64,000 bases of DNA, from NCBI GenBank assembly GCA_963773585.1, contig CAVZBR010000001.1:496001-560000 (forward strand), in the 5' to 3' direction. The translations under genes were made by a program, and so were the position numbers. Under the pieces are notes generated by a model. That model had not been told where the DNA came from. It saw only the letters and a list, made by a program, of their open reading frames with translations, and searched no databases. Position 1 is the first letter of the stretch. Each line of letters opens with the position of its first letter. This DNA comes from CAVXJN01 sp963773585 (lineage in GTDB: Bacteria; Pseudomonadota; Gammaproteobacteria; JASBUN01). This document shows, piece after piece, positions 52,553 to 61,742 of the stretch.

Positions 52553-54277
52553 ATGCACGGTATCATTTTCGTGCTCTTGCGGCGGGTAAGGGTGCCGCTC
52601 ATCATCTTGTTGTGCGCGTACGCAGTGTCGGTGCTCGGCCTCGTGTTGGTTCCCGGAATCGATGTCAACGGCGAACCATGGCGGATGAGTTTTTTCCACG
52701 CCTTCTATTTTGTCAGCTTCATGGGTTCGACCATCGGTCTCGGCGAGGTTCCCTATCCGTTTTCCGACGCGCAACGCCTGTGGACCATGTTTGCCATCTA
52801 CGCCACGGTAATCGCTTGGCTGTATGCAATCGGCAGTTTGCTGGCGACTTTTCAGGATCAGGCCTTCTGGCGCCTGGTCCGGCACACCATGTTCGTGCGC
52901 GCCGTGCGCCGTATCGCCGAACCGTTTTACATCGTCTGCGGTTACGGCGATACCGGCAGCCTGCTGATACAAGCCCTTTCGGAACGCCACATCCGGGTGG
53001 TGGCCCTGGACATCGATCAAGCGCGAATCGATGCGCTTGACGTGGCCGGCTTTCCGATGCCGGTGCCGGCACTCTGCGCAGATGCCAGCGACCTGGAAGC
53101 CTTGCGCGCTGCGGGTTTGTTGGAACCGGGTTGTCTGGGCGTGCTGGCGCTCACCGACAGCGATCAGGTGAATCTCGGCATCGCCATCAGCGCGAAGCTG
53201 CTGGTGCCGGCGGTCGAGGTCATAAGCCGGGCTGAATTTGCCGAGACTGCGGCGAATCTCGAGTCGTTCGGCACCGATCACGTGATCAACGCCGATGCCG
53301 AATTCGGCGACGGGCTGGCCCTGGCCATTCACTCTCCCAGTTTGTACTTGCTGAACGAGTGGATGACCAGCACCGGCCATGGCAGCGCAGAGCGCCCCCT
53401 AAGCCCGCCGCGTGGAACCTGGATTCTGTGCGGCTTCGGTCGCTTCGGTAAGGCGGTTCGGCGAGCGCTGTCATTCGAAGGAGTCGACGTAGTCGTAGTG
53501 GAAAGCAATCCCGAGGCGGCCGGCGCACCGGAAGGGACGGTACGAGGACGCGGCACTGAGGCGTCAACGCTCAGAGAAGCGGGCATCGAGCAGGCGGCGG
53601 GCATCATTGCCGGTACCGAAAACGACGCCGACAATTTGTCCATTGTGGTTACGGCCCGGGAAATCAAAGAAAACCTGTTCGCGGTGGCACGCCAGAACCT
53701 TGGTCGCAATGGCGCGCTGTTCGAGTCCGCGTGGTTGAACATGGTAATGCAGCCGGGGCGCATCATCGCACGCCGCATCCTGGCCTATATCACGACGCCG
53801 TTATTGGCCGATTTTTTGCGCCATGCTCGCGCCCAGGACGATGACTGGGCGAACGTGCTGGTGAGCCGAATTGCTGGAATTACCGACGAGGATGCGCCCG
53901 ACAGCTGGCATATGGTCATGGATAGCGTCCAGGCACCGGCGGTGGCGGCAGCGCTGGCGGCCGGCGAGGCGGTGAAATTGGGCGATTTACTCACCGATCC
54001 GCGGCAGCAGGCCGATACGCTGCCGGCCATTGTGCTGCTGCTCGATCGGGCGGGTGAGCAGACCTTGCTGCCGGCTCCGGACACCCGCCTGGCGGTGGAC
54101 GACCGGATATTGATGTGCGGCAGCAGCCGGGCCGAGCGTCATATGGACTGGATCATGCGCAGTCACAACGCGCTCGATTACGTGCGCTACGGCATCGACC
54201 GGCCGAGCGGATACCTCTGGCGCTGGGTCGCGGCCCGCCTGCGTCCCGCTGGGGCCGGTCCCGGGCGTGGCCCCTGA
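52553..54277 (+). CDS. Potassium channel with two TrkA-N/RCK domains, atypical filter
   Basis: 574 residues: a membrane pore (two or three TM helices, residues 11-105) with a filter-like GSTIGLGE at 58-65 instead of TVGYGD; then two Rossmann TrkA-N domains (FYIVCGYGDTGSLLIQALSE and WILCGFGRFGKAVRRAL), with a TrkA-C-like segment after. Regulates ion flow by NAD(H)/ADP binding. The Tyr in the filter is Leu, and the last Asp is Glu, which may alter selectivity; Na+ or nonselective transport is possible. Confidence 0.82.
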   Translation: MHGIIFVLLRRVRVPLIILLCAYAVSVLGLVLVPGIDVNGEPWRMSFFHAFYFVSFMGSTIGLGEVPYPFSDAQRLWTMFAIYATVIAWLYAIGSLLATFQDQAFWRLVRHTMFVRAVRRIAEPFYIVCGYGDTGSLLIQALSERHIRVVALDIDQARIDALDVAGFPMPVPALCADASDLEALRAAGLLEPGCLGVLALTDSDQVNLGIAISAKLLVPAVEVISRAEFAETAANLESFGTDHVINADAEFGDGLALAIHSPSLYLLNEWMTSTGHGSAERPLSPPRGTWILCGFGRFGKAVRRALSFEGVDVVVVESNPEAAGAPEGTVRGRGTEASTLREAGIEQAAGIIAGTENDADNLSIVVTAREIKENLFAVARQNLGRNGALFESAWLNMVMQPGRIIARRILAYITTPLLADFLRHARAQDDDWANVLVSRIAGITDEDAPDSWHMVMDSVQAPAVAAALAAGEAVKLGDLLTDPRQQADTLPAIVLLLDRAGEQTLLPAPDTRLAVDDRILMCGSSRAERHMDWIMRSHNALDYVRYGIDRPSGYLWRWVAARLRPAGAGPGRGP

Positions 54278-54477
54278 TCGGCGGGAGTCGCGGTGCCCGG
54301 GGCCGTGCGCGGCCCTACGTCGAATTCCGATATCGGGATATTCGGTCCCAGGCGCCCGAGCGCCAGGGCAAATTCATGCCGCTGGGATGGAATATGCAGG
54401 CGCGTGGCTCTCGAACGGTTCAAGTGAACGCCGGCGCCGGGTTAGAATAGCCCGCTGCACTCGCAACGACATTTCCC

Positions 54478-54813
54478 ATGACCCAGACCGTATCGATCTA
54501 CTTCAATGGCGCCGAAGTGCTGCAGTACGATCGCAGCAAACCGGTTCCGATCCTGCAGCAGAATTATTTGAGCCGCATGGACCGCAAAATGGACCAAGGC
54601 ATCGACTTACACGGGGAGTGGATCGCGACGCCGCAGTCGATGCAGCGGGCGCAGTTCGTCGCCCAGTCCATGGCCCAGGCGCTCCAGCAAGGCGCTGAGG
54701 AAAAGGCCGCGGCCATGCTGACCTATCTGGCCGAACGCCTGCCCGATCTGCGCTCCGTGCGCATCGATTTGCAGGGCGATCAGCTCACTGCGGAACTAGT
54801 CGTCAAAGATTGA
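54478..54813 (+). CDS. Hypothetical protein, conserved
   Basis: 111 residues, soluble alpha/beta (VSIYFNGAEVLQYDRSKPVPILQQNYLSRM; MQRAQFVAQSMAQALQQGAEEKAAAMLTYLAERLPDL). No named family. ATG 54478; a TAGAAT box at 54443-54448 could be its promoter. Followed by the FHA gene. Confidence 0.68.
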   Translation: MTQTVSIYFNGAEVLQYDRSKPVPILQQNYLSRMDRKMDQGIDLHGEWIATPQSMQRAQFVAQSMAQALQQGAEEKAAAMLTYLAERLPDLRSVRIDLQGDQLTAELVVKD

Positions 54814-54873
54814 AAAAAACCCTAAAGTTGGCGCCCCTGCTGCCGCTATAACAATCTACAGCGGAGGGGCACC

Positions 54874-55653
54874 ATGACCAGAATCACGATCAGCGGTGAG
54901 GGAACTCCGCCAAGTGAGCGCCAGCTCAAGCCCGGGACAGTTACTATCGGGCGTAAAGCCGACAACGATGTTTGCCTGAGTGACGCGACGGTCAGCGGGC
55001 ATCATGCAAAGATCGTCAGCTATTTTCAATCCTCTTATATCGAAGACCTTGGTAGCACCAACGGTACCTTTGTAAACGGCCGCCGGGTGCGTATGCATAC
55101 ATTGCATGCGGGCGACGTCGTCGTCATCGGCAAATTCGAACTGTGCTTCGAAGCGGCAGTCCCCTTGCCCGTGCCGCCCCAGGCGCCGGCAGCCGAAGCG
55201 ACCATCGTCATGGCGCGCGAGGTCCCTTTGACCCGCGGCACCGGCGGTTCAACGCGGCAGCCCGGGGCGGGGCCGGCGCGCGGGTCGAAGGCCCCGGCTG
55301 TTCAGCCCGACTTCGTGGCGAGTTCGTTGTCTCCGCTGGCTGGGGTGTCAAAGCCGATCGGCGCAGAGGCCGTCGGCGAAAGCGCCACATCGCAGGCGAG
55401 CGGCGGGTACTTCAAGATCATGGCGGGCGAGCGTGCCGGACAACGCATCAACGTCCCGGACAAAGGATTGGAGTTGTTGCCCGGCGTGCAGGTACAACGC
55501 CAGCAGGAGCATTATGTGGTGCGACGCACACCCGGGGCACGGCAACAGGTGGTGCGCCTGAATAGTCGGGACCTCGGGACCGGGACCGTCGTCCTCAGGG
55601 ACATGGACATGCTGCAATTGGGCAGCGCGTGGATGGCCTACTTCAGCGGCTGA
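54874..55653 (+). CDS. FHA domain protein with second C-terminal domain
   Basis: 259 residues: an FHA domain (TIGRKADNDVCLSDATVSGHHAKI, DLGSTNGTFVNG; phosphothreonine-binding GR, SxxH and N conserved), a disordered linker (110-175), and a C-terminal beta-rich domain (GYFKIMAGERAGQRINV, DMDMLQLGSAWMAYF) of the same general kind as an FHA fold but without its motif. GGAGGGG precedes the ATG. A second FHA protein lies at 42.0 kb. Confidence 0.85.
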   Translation: MTRITISGEGTPPSERQLKPGTVTIGRKADNDVCLSDATVSGHHAKIVSYFQSSYIEDLGSTNGTFVNGRRVRMHTLHAGDVVVIGKFELCFEAAVPLPVPPQAPAAEATIVMAREVPLTRGTGGSTRQPGAGPARGSKAPAVQPDFVASSLSPLAGVSKPIGAEAVGESATSQASGGYFKIMAGERAGQRINVPDKGLELLPGVQVQRQQEHYVVRRTPGARQQVVRLNSRDLGTGTVVLRDMDMLQLGSAWMAYFSG

Positions 55654-55654
55654 T

Positions 55655-56080
55655 TCAGTCCGCGCCCGGGAAATGGGGTGCGTAGCGCTCGATCCACTCC
55701 ATCGCCGCCTCCCGGTCGTTGAGCTGGCGGCCCTCGCCGGCTTCCACTTCCCGTCGGTACTGTTCGATATGGCAGATCTGCTCCATCATGCGTGCCCGAT
55801 AGGCGTCTTCCGGATCCAGAAACGAGACGCCGACCTCGTAACCGCCGGCAGTCGCCGCTTCGCACCAGACCACTTCTCCCTCGGCTTCGAAAGTCGGCTG
55901 CAACAGCGGTATGCGGATCCGCAGACGCTGGCCGGGACGCGCTGGCTGGCGTGCCTGAAATGAAATGCCGCCATCGCACACGTCCCGCAGGGTGGGGCTC
56001 ACCCGCGCCTGGATGCCAGCCTCGACTTCGATCGGTATGTCGAACGGGTGACGAATGAATCTGCGTTTGGCGTGGGACAT
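55655..56080 (-). CDS. PilZ-domain c-di-GMP receptor
   Basis: 141 residues: the RxxxR motif (RRFIRHP) and the second c-di-GMP site as DVCDGGISF (canonical DxSxxG with Ser replaced by Cys), then a beta-barrel and a C-terminal helical tail (RREVEAGEGRQLNDREAAMEW). Probably binds c-di-GMP; the Cys for Ser could weaken or alter it. Single gene, convergent with FHA. Confidence 0.87.
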   Translation of the reverse strand: MSHAKRRFIRHPFDIPIEVEAGIQARVSPTLRDVCDGGISFQARQPARPGQRLRIRIPLLQPTFEAEGEVVWCEAATAGGYEVGVSFLDPEDAYRARMMEQICHIEQYRREVEAGEGRQLNDREAAMEWIERYAPHFPGAD

Positions 56081-56171
56081 GGGCGTAGTTTAGTCAATCG
56101 GCGCCAGCGGAGCAGCGGCAACGGCTGCGGTATAATCCTCCGTTGGAGTGCAGCGACCGATCGGAGCGCCA

Positions 56172-56447
56172 ATGGATATCATCACCATCGAACACAATCC
56201 CTCGCCCATGAAGCTGGAAGCGATGTACGTGGACAGCTGGCCGATCTGGCGCAAAGAACCGTCTACCTTCGACTGGACCTACGACACCAAGGAAATGGCT
56301 TATATTCTCGAGGGCGAAGCAGTTGTCACGCCCGCCGGTGGCGAGCCGGTAACCATCAAGGCGCGTGATTTGGTCAATTTCCCCAAGGGCATGTCCTGCA
56401 CCTGGGTGGTCACCAAGGCCATGCGCAAACATTACCTGCTCGACTGA
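56172..56447 (+). CDS. Small cupin-domain protein (DUF861 type)
   Basis: 91 residues with a one-domain cupin: EMAYILEGEAVVTPAGGEPVTIKARDLVNFPKGMSCTWVV. It matches the EutQ-like/DUF861 cupin group, role unknown. The metal-binding His triad is not clear, so it may bind a small molecule. ATG 56172 is likely; it overlaps the next gene by 1 base (TGATG). Confidence 0.82.
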   Translation: MDIITIEHNPSPMKLEAMYVDSWPIWRKEPSTFDWTYDTKEMAYILEGEAVVTPAGGEPVTIKARDLVNFPKGMSCTWVVTKAMRKHYLLD

Positions 56448-56755
56448 TGTCGGCTTCGGAGCAGATCGTTGGCCGATTGATTGCGCTGGCGAAACGGTTG
56501 CGCCGGGAAAGCGCCGCGTTTCTCGAACGGCCGGAGGACTCACAAAGCTGGTACAACCGCGGCTATGGCGGCGGAATCTTTTCCGCAATGCGGGAACTGG
56601 GCTACGGCGATGTGCTGGACGAGGAATGCGCCGAGGATGAAGCGCAATCACTGGCGCCGCATCGGATCATGGCCTGGGGCCAAGCCTACACCCATGGTTT
56701 TGAAAAAGGCGCCGAAGACACCCGCGACGCGTTGTCGCAGGACAAGCCGGATTGA
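56447..56755 (+). CDS. Hypothetical soluble protein
   Basis: 102 residues, helical, with ALAKRLRRESAAFLERPEDSQSWYNRGYGGGIFSAMRELG. No recognised family. ATG 56447 shares one base with the cupin gene's stop, so the two are coupled. It converges with the 90-residue gene downstream. Confidence 0.7.
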   Translation: MSASEQIVGRLIALAKRLRRESAAFLERPEDSQSWYNRGYGGGIFSAMRELGYGDVLDEECAEDEAQSLAPHRIMAWGQAYTHGFEKGAEDTRDALSQDKPD

Positions 56756-56757
56756 CT

Positions 56758-57030
56758 CTACGCGCCGCGAATGGCGCGCTCGATGCGCGCCAATGCCTGC
56801 TCCCATGGCTCGCCGCTGTTCTGGCCCCGGGCCATGCGTTCCATCAGCTCGTAGGCGAGCTGGCGGGTGTCGGCGTCCATTTCCCGCAGCTTGGTCAGTT
56901 TGAACATGCAGCCGGCCTTCTCTACTGCCAAGGTACTGATCAAGGCGTATAACAACAGCGCCTGCTGCGACTCTGGAGCAGCCTCGATCGCGGCTACCGT
57001 CTGTTCCAAAGCATTGTCCAACGGGAGCAT
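56758..57030 (-). CDS. Small helical protein downstream of ilvD
   Basis: 90 residues (MLPLDNALEQTVAAIEAAPESQ...), helical, acidic. ATG 57030 shares one base with the ilvD stop (TGATG), hence translational coupling. No known motif; no family named. The frame continues upstream in ilvD antisense space to 57126, but those codons are not natural starts. Confidence 0.72.
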   Translation of the reverse strand: MLPLDNALEQTVAAIEAAPESQQALLLYALISTLAVEKAGCMFKLTKLREMDADTRQLAYELMERMARGQNSGEPWEQALARIERAIRGA

Positions 57031-58715
57031 CACTCGTCTGTGACGCAGCCCTGGGAAGCGTCTTTTACGGTTTTGATGTATTTGAACAGCGTGCCACGAC
57101 TCGCCTTGTACGGCGGCATCTGCCATTGCGTGCGGCGTTGCTGCAGTTCGGCATCGCTCAGGTCCACCGTAAGCTCCCGGCTGGATGCGTCGATGAGGAT
57201 GCGGTCGCCGTCCTGGATCAAACCGATCGGTCCGCCTTCCTGCGCTTCGGGCACGATGTGGCCGATGATGAAACCGTGGGAGCCGCCGGAAAAACGGCCG
57301 TCGGTGAGCAGCGCGACGTCGCTGCCGAGGCCCGCACCCATGATCGCCGAAGTCGGAGTCAGCATCTCGGGCATGCCGGGTCCGCCCTTGGGGCCTTCGT
57401 AGCGGATCACCACCACGTCGCCCTTTTGGATCTTGCCGTCCTCCAGACCCTTGAGCATATCCTCCTCACAGTCAAACACGCGCGCCGGACCTTCGAAGCG
57501 CTCGCCTTCCTTGCCGGTGATCTTGGCCACTGAACCGCCGGGCGCCAGATTGCCTTTGAGGATCTGCAAATGGCCGGTTTTCTTGATCGGCTTTTCCAAT
57601 GGCATGAACACCTGCTGGTCCGCGGCCAGGCCGGGCAGGTCGGCCAAATTCTCGGCCACGGTCTTGCCGGTGACGGTAAGGCAATCGCCCTCCAGTAGGC
57701 CCTTTTCCAGCAGAAATTTCATTACTGCGGGGGTGCCGCCGGCGTTGTGCAGGTCTTCCATGACGTATTTGCCGGAAGGTTTCAGGTCGGCCAGGAGCGG
57801 CACCCGGTCCGAGACCGCCTGGAAATCGTCCAGTCCCATTTCCACGTCCACCGCACGGGCCATGGCAATCAGGTGCAGCACGGCATTGGTGGAGCCGCCC
57901 AACGCCATGACGATCACCATGGCATTCTCGAATGCGGCCCGGGTCATGATGTCGCGAGGTTTGATGTCCTGTTCCAGCAGATGGCGGATGGCTTGCCCCG
58001 CACGCAGACACTCCTCCAGCTTGCCGGGGTCCACCGCCGGCGTGGACGACGAGTAGGGCAGTGACATGCCCATCGCCTCGATGGCCGAAGCCATGGTGTT
58101 GGCGGTATACATGCCGCCGCAGGCGCCGGGTCCGGGGCAGGCATTTTGGACGATGTCCTGCCGTTGCTCCTCATCGATGTGCTGGCCGAGGAATTGACCG
58201 TAGCTCTGGAACGCCGAAATGATGTCGATGACCTGGTGATCCTTGCTGGTGTAGCCGGGCTTGATGGTGCCGCCGTAGACCATCAGCGAGGGCCGATTGA
58301 TGCGGCCCATGGCGATCAGCACACCCGGCATATTCTTGTCGCAGCCGGGGATCGAGATGTTGGCGTCGTACCACTGGGCGTTCATGACCGTTTCCACCGA
58401 ATCGGCGATCAGGTCGCGGGATTGCAGGGAATAGCTCATGCCGGCGGTGCCCATGGAAATACCGTCGGAGACGCCGACGGTGTTGAAGCGCATGCCGGCG
58501 AGTCCCGCCGCTTCTACGCCTTCTTTGATCTTGGCGGCGAGGTCGTTGAGATGCATGTTGCAGGTATTGCCTTCCCACCAGACGCTGGAAATGCCCACTT
58601 CCGCCTTGTCCATGTCCTCCGCGGACAGGCCGGTACCGTAGAGCATGGCCTGGGACGCGCCTTGGGATTTGGGCTGCGTGATGCGGGAACTGTAACGATT
58701 GAGCTTGTTGGTCAT
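57030..58715 (-). CDS. ilvD: Dihydroxy-acid dehydratase
   Basis: 561 residues. Fe-S cysteines lie in WEGNTCNMHLND, IPGCDKNMPG and ACPGPGACGGMYTANTM; the C-terminal half has the substrate-binding barrel (GGSTNAVLHLIAMARA). Dehydrates 2,3-dihydroxy acids in the branched-chain amino-acid pathway. No other ilv genes lie in the window. ATG 58715 is the only start with a consistent family N-terminus. Confidence 0.96.
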   Translation of the reverse strand: MTNKLNRYSSRITQPKSQGASQAMLYGTGLSAEDMDKAEVGISSVWWEGNTCNMHLNDLAAKIKEGVEAAGLAGMRFNTVGVSDGISMGTAGMSYSLQSRDLIADSVETVMNAQWYDANISIPGCDKNMPGVLIAMGRINRPSLMVYGGTIKPGYTSKDHQVIDIISAFQSYGQFLGQHIDEEQRQDIVQNACPGPGACGGMYTANTMASAIEAMGMSLPYSSSTPAVDPGKLEECLRAGQAIRHLLEQDIKPRDIMTRAAFENAMVIVMALGGSTNAVLHLIAMARAVDVEMGLDDFQAVSDRVPLLADLKPSGKYVMEDLHNAGGTPAVMKFLLEKGLLEGDCLTVTGKTVAENLADLPGLAADQQVFMPLEKPIKKTGHLQILKGNLAPGGSVAKITGKEGERFEGPARVFDCEEDMLKGLEDGKIQKGDVVVIRYEGPKGGPGMPEMLTPTSAIMGAGLGSDVALLTDGRFSGGSHGFIIGHIVPEAQEGGPIGLIQDGDRILIDASSRELTVDLSDAELQQRRTQWQMPPYKASRGTLFKYIKTVKDASQGCVTDE

Positions 58716-58817
58716 GGCTACTCCGGCGAAATCCTGGGCGAAACGCCCAGTTTACCGGTTCTTGGCCGGGCACTGAATAGCGGCGGCCATTTGGCGGCCG
58801 CGCGGGAGACCAGGGGA

Positions 58818-59132
58818 TCAGTTACTGCGCTGGAACGGAACGTAGTGCCCGTCGGAGAAGTCGGTGAAATACTCCGCCAACTGCGGGTGATTGACGGGCT
58901 CGGCGCTGTCGTCTATTTCCAGGTTGCGCTCGGCGACGTAGGTCTGCTGATTGGAACCGTCGACCAACACCCGGTACCAGGGCTCGTCCTTGGGCGGCCG
59001 CGAACGGGCCACGGTGTCGTACCATTCGTCGGACTGCATGAACACAGGGTCCACGTCCACCACCACGCCGCGATAGTCGAACAGCTTATGGCGGACCAGT
59101 TGGCCTACGTGTGCGATGGCGTGCCTGTGCAT
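58818..59132 (-). CDS. hspQ: Heat-shock protein HspQ (hemimethylated-DNA-binding fold)
   Basis: 104 residues of the HspQ family: HVGQLVRHKLFDYRGVVVDVDP, PWYRVLVDGSNQQTYVAERNLE. HspQ is a Lon substrate and specificity factor in enterobacteria. AGAGGA precedes ATG 59132 by about 9 bp. Alone, followed by ilvD on the same strand with 102 bp between. Confidence 0.92.
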   Translation of the reverse strand: MHRHAIAHVGQLVRHKLFDYRGVVVDVDPVFMQSDEWYDTVARSRPPKDEPWYRVLVDGSNQQTYVAERNLEIDDSAEPVNHPQLAEYFTDFSDGHYVPFQRSN

Positions 59133-59257
59133 GACCGTATTCCTCTGCATTTCGGGCCGCGCAGGCCCACGACTTTATACAACCCGACTGTACGCCGCTG
59201 TGCTGTCGCCACAACTGCGCATTTGCTAAGGTAGCGCTCCAGCAACGGTTGGCAACC

Positions 59258-59518
59258 ATGCCAGAGCGCCCCGTGACGCAGTGTTCAATTTACAAAAGTA
59301 GTGCCAAGGCGGACGCCTATCTATACGTGGAACGGGAAGACGATTTTTCCCGGGTGCCGACGGCGTTATTGTCCAAACTCGGGCGCCTGGAATGGGTGAT
59401 GAATCTACAATTGCATCCCGAACGGCCGCTGGCCCGCGCGGACGCCGGCCAAGTGCTGGCGCAGCTGCGCGTCGAAGGCTATTTCCTGCAGATGCCGCCG
59501 ATTCACGCACAGCTTTGA
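59258..59518 (+). CDS. ycgL: YcgL family protein
   Basis: 86 residues matching YcgL: CSIYKSSAKADAYLYVEREDDFSRVPTALL, then LAQLRVEGYFLQMPP. Function unknown but restricted mainly to gammaproteobacteria. ATG 59258 is favoured; a TTG three codons upstream is the alternative. Divergent from hspQ. Confidence 0.9.
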   Translation: MPERPVTQCSIYKSSAKADAYLYVEREDDFSRVPTALLSKLGRLEWVMNLQLHPERPLARADAGQVLAQLRVEGYFLQMPPIHAQL

Positions 59519-59576
59519 ACGGCACAATCAATTCGGTCGTACCGCGACCATTTCATCAAAACATAGCGAGGACATC

Positions 59577-59861
59577 ATGGCGTCGGAAGTTGAAGAACTC
59601 AGTGTCGATTACAGCGAAGACGGCGTGCAACTCGTCAAACAACTCGACAAGGTTGTGCTGACCAAAGGAGCGTGGGCGACGGTGCTGTTTCGCTACCAGG
59701 ACTGGGATCGGCAGAAGGACGACTACGGCCCAGAAAAATACACGATCCGTCGTTATCAGAAACGCAACGGTGCGTATCAGCAGAAATCGAAATTCAATAT
59801 CTCCAGCGCCGACCAAGCGCGCAAGATCATTGAAGCCCTGCAAGGTTGGATCAAAGACTGA
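59577..59861 (+). CDS. Small conserved hypothetical protein
   Basis: 94 residues, acidic-basic mix (GAWATVLFRYQDWDRQKDDYGPEKYTIRRYQKRNGAYQQKSKFNISSADQARKI). Positively charged with a beta-strand/helix pattern; no function known. ATG 59577 follows AGCGAGGAC. 58 bp after the ycgL gene. Confidence 0.75.
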   Translation: MASEVEELSVDYSEDGVQLVKQLDKVVLTKGAWATVLFRYQDWDRQKDDYGPEKYTIRRYQKRNGAYQQKSKFNISSADQARKIIEALQGWIKD

Positions 59862-60097
59862 GGGACATGCGTTTCGCGCACGGTCTCTTGCACCGCTTTG
59901 GCGCGCACAAATTGCGATTGCGAACCGCTGCGGATACCTTGATCCGATCCGCAGTCCTGTCATGGCAGCCTCAAAAACCGCTGGCTATACTCACGGAGCC
60001 CGTGGTCGATTCTCGAGAGCGCTGAGTCGCAGTTCGCTTCCTAACGGCTCGTTCTCAAATCGACTGTGTTCGAGATTTCTGTTTGAGGTTCTTGCTG

Positions 60098-60304
60098 ATG
60101 ACAACTGGCACCGTGAAGTGGTTCAATGAATCGAAAGGCTATGGCTTCATCGCTCCCCAGGACGGCGGCGACGATGTGTTCGTACATTATTCGGCTATCG
60201 AAGGCAGCGGTTTCCGGACCCTGGCCGAAGGGCAGACGGTAAACTTCGAAGTCGAGCGCGGCCCGAAGGGACTGCAGGCCGCCAACGTAACGCCGCAGAC
60301 ATAA
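60098..60304 (+). CDS. Cold-shock domain protein (CspA family)
   Basis: 68 residues, a single CSD: GTVKWFNESKGYGFIAPQDGG (RNP1 KGYGFI) and DVFVHYSAIEG (RNP2). An RNA chaperone or translation aid in the cold or in stress. ATG 60098 has GAGG upstream; the 236-bp gap before it could hold a long cold-responsive leader, with no clear motif seen. Confidence 0.94.
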   Translation: MTTGTVKWFNESKGYGFIAPQDGGDDVFVHYSAIEGSGFRTLAEGQTVNFEVERGPKGLQAANVTPQT

Positions 60305-60380
60305 TCGCACCAGTAAGCTCGCCGGTTACCGAGCTGCAGTCGGGTTCGGCGACGTGACGTGGAAGTGGCAATGGCGCTGA

Positions 60381-61742
60381 TCAGGCGGCGCTGGAGTCTC
60401 GGGCTTCGCGGTCGGGCAGATCGCCAAGCGCCAGATCTTTAAGCGTTTGTCCGCCAATTGCTTCCCGTTGCTGGCGCTCCAGGCGTTCCAGCACGCGTTC
60501 GACCGCTGGGTTGCTTGCGTGGTGCCGTTGGTCCAACTGTGCAGAGCCGCCGCTGCGGCGCACTGCTTCGAGCAGTTCGCTGAGCGCTACAGTTTCCATT
60601 GGTCTGGCTGGCAAATAGCGGGTTGGGCTGTCCAGCGCGCGCGCCAGCAGGCCGGCGTCGGCGAGCAGTTCGGTCATCTCCTCGACCACATCCAGCGGTA
60701 TCCCCAGGTGCTGTGCCATGCGTTCGACATCCCATTGCGGCGATGCTTCATAAAAGCGTTTGCCGATCAGCGCCATGATGTTGAGCGCCAATTTTTCCCG
60801 GTTGCGGTTGCTGAGCTTGAACGGTTCGTGTTCCAGGCGCAGGTACTCGGGGTGTTGATGGTAAAAGGCGATGCTGGCGCCGATGAGTAGGATCAACCAA
60901 CTTAGATACAGCCAGATCATGAACACGATCAAGGTGGCGAACGCCGAATAGATCGCGGTGTACTTGACCGAATTGACCACAAAGGATGCGAACAGCCAAC
61001 CTGCCGACTCCCAAAGCACTCCCGCGATCATGGCGCCCACCAGGGCCGACCACCAGCGCACCTTGGTGTTGGGCACGAACAGATATACGAAGGTGAAGGC
61101 CCCGATGATCAGCAGATAAGGGATCAAACGGCCCGCGGCCTGGATCACGCTACCCAGGGGTTGGATCGAGGTGATCTGCTGGAACAGGCCGCTGCTGGCG
61201 ACGGATGCGGTCAACCCTATTGCGGAAAACACCAGTACCGGCCCGATCAGGATTACGCTCAAATAATCGGAGAACCGCTGGGTAAACGGGCGGTGCTGAT
61301 GCACGTGCCACGTGAAGTTGAAGGACCTTTCGACTTTCTGCACCAGCGAAATAACGGTGTAGATCAGAAACGCCAAGCCCACCGAGCCAAGCAGACCGGC
61401 TTTGATGTTTTCCACAAACTCGATGATCCGGGTCGTGATTTCGATGCCTTTGTCGCCTAGCGGCGCGAGCAGATTCAGCAACAAAGGCTCAACCTGGTTG
61501 TGTACACCGAATGCCTTGAGCACGGAAAAACTGACGGCCAGCAGCGGTACCAGCGACAATAAAGTCGTGTACACGAGACTCATGGCCCGCAGCGTGAGTT
61601 GACCCTCGGCGATGTCGCGGCCCACCGCGTAAGCCAGCCGTAACGACAACACCAGCCGACGCCGCGGTCTCGGCAGTTCCGTGATATCGATGTTCCAAAG
61701 GCGACGTTGCAATGCCGCGTGGAGTTCAGAGGGCGTTAGCAT
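60381..61742 (-). CDS. YihY/BrkB family membrane protein
   Basis: 453 residues: six TM helices of the YihY/UPF0761 (BrkB) group (MSLVYTTLLSLVPLLAVSFSVLKAFGV, LLGSVGLAFLIYTVISLVQKVERSFN, VRWWSALVGAMIAGVLWE), with a winged-helix-like C-terminal tail of about 140 residues (VERMAQHLGIPLDVVEEM). Likely an inner-membrane protein of the cell envelope; function unknown. ATG 61742 is the first Met of the family pattern. Confidence 0.88.
   Translation of the reverse strand: MLTPSELHAALQRRLWNIDITELPRPRRRLVLSLRLAYAVGRDIAEGQLTLRAMSLVYTTLLSLVPLLAVSFSVLKAFGVHNQVEPLLLNLLAPLGDKGIEITTRIIEFVENIKAGLLGSVGLAFLIYTVISLVQKVERSFNFTWHVHQHRPFTQRFSDYLSVILIGPVLVFSAIGLTASVASSGLFQQITSIQPLGSVIQAAGRLIPYLLIIGAFTFVYLFVPNTKVRWWSALVGAMIAGVLWESAGWLFASFVVNSVKYTAIYSAFATLIVFMIWLYLSWLILLIGASIAFYHQHPEYLRLEHEPFKLSNRNREKLALNIMALIGKRFYEASPQWDVERMAQHLGIPLDVVEEMTELLADAGLLARALDSPTRYLPARPMETVALSELLEAVRRSGGSAQLDQRHHASNPAVERVLERLERQQREAIGGQTLKDLALGDLPDREARDSSAA

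Noticed and set aside
58778..58803. Hairpin GCGGCC...GGCCGC downstream of hspQ as a terminator
   Set aside because: No U-tract follows, and the stem is within a GC-rich stretch where such pairings arise by chance.
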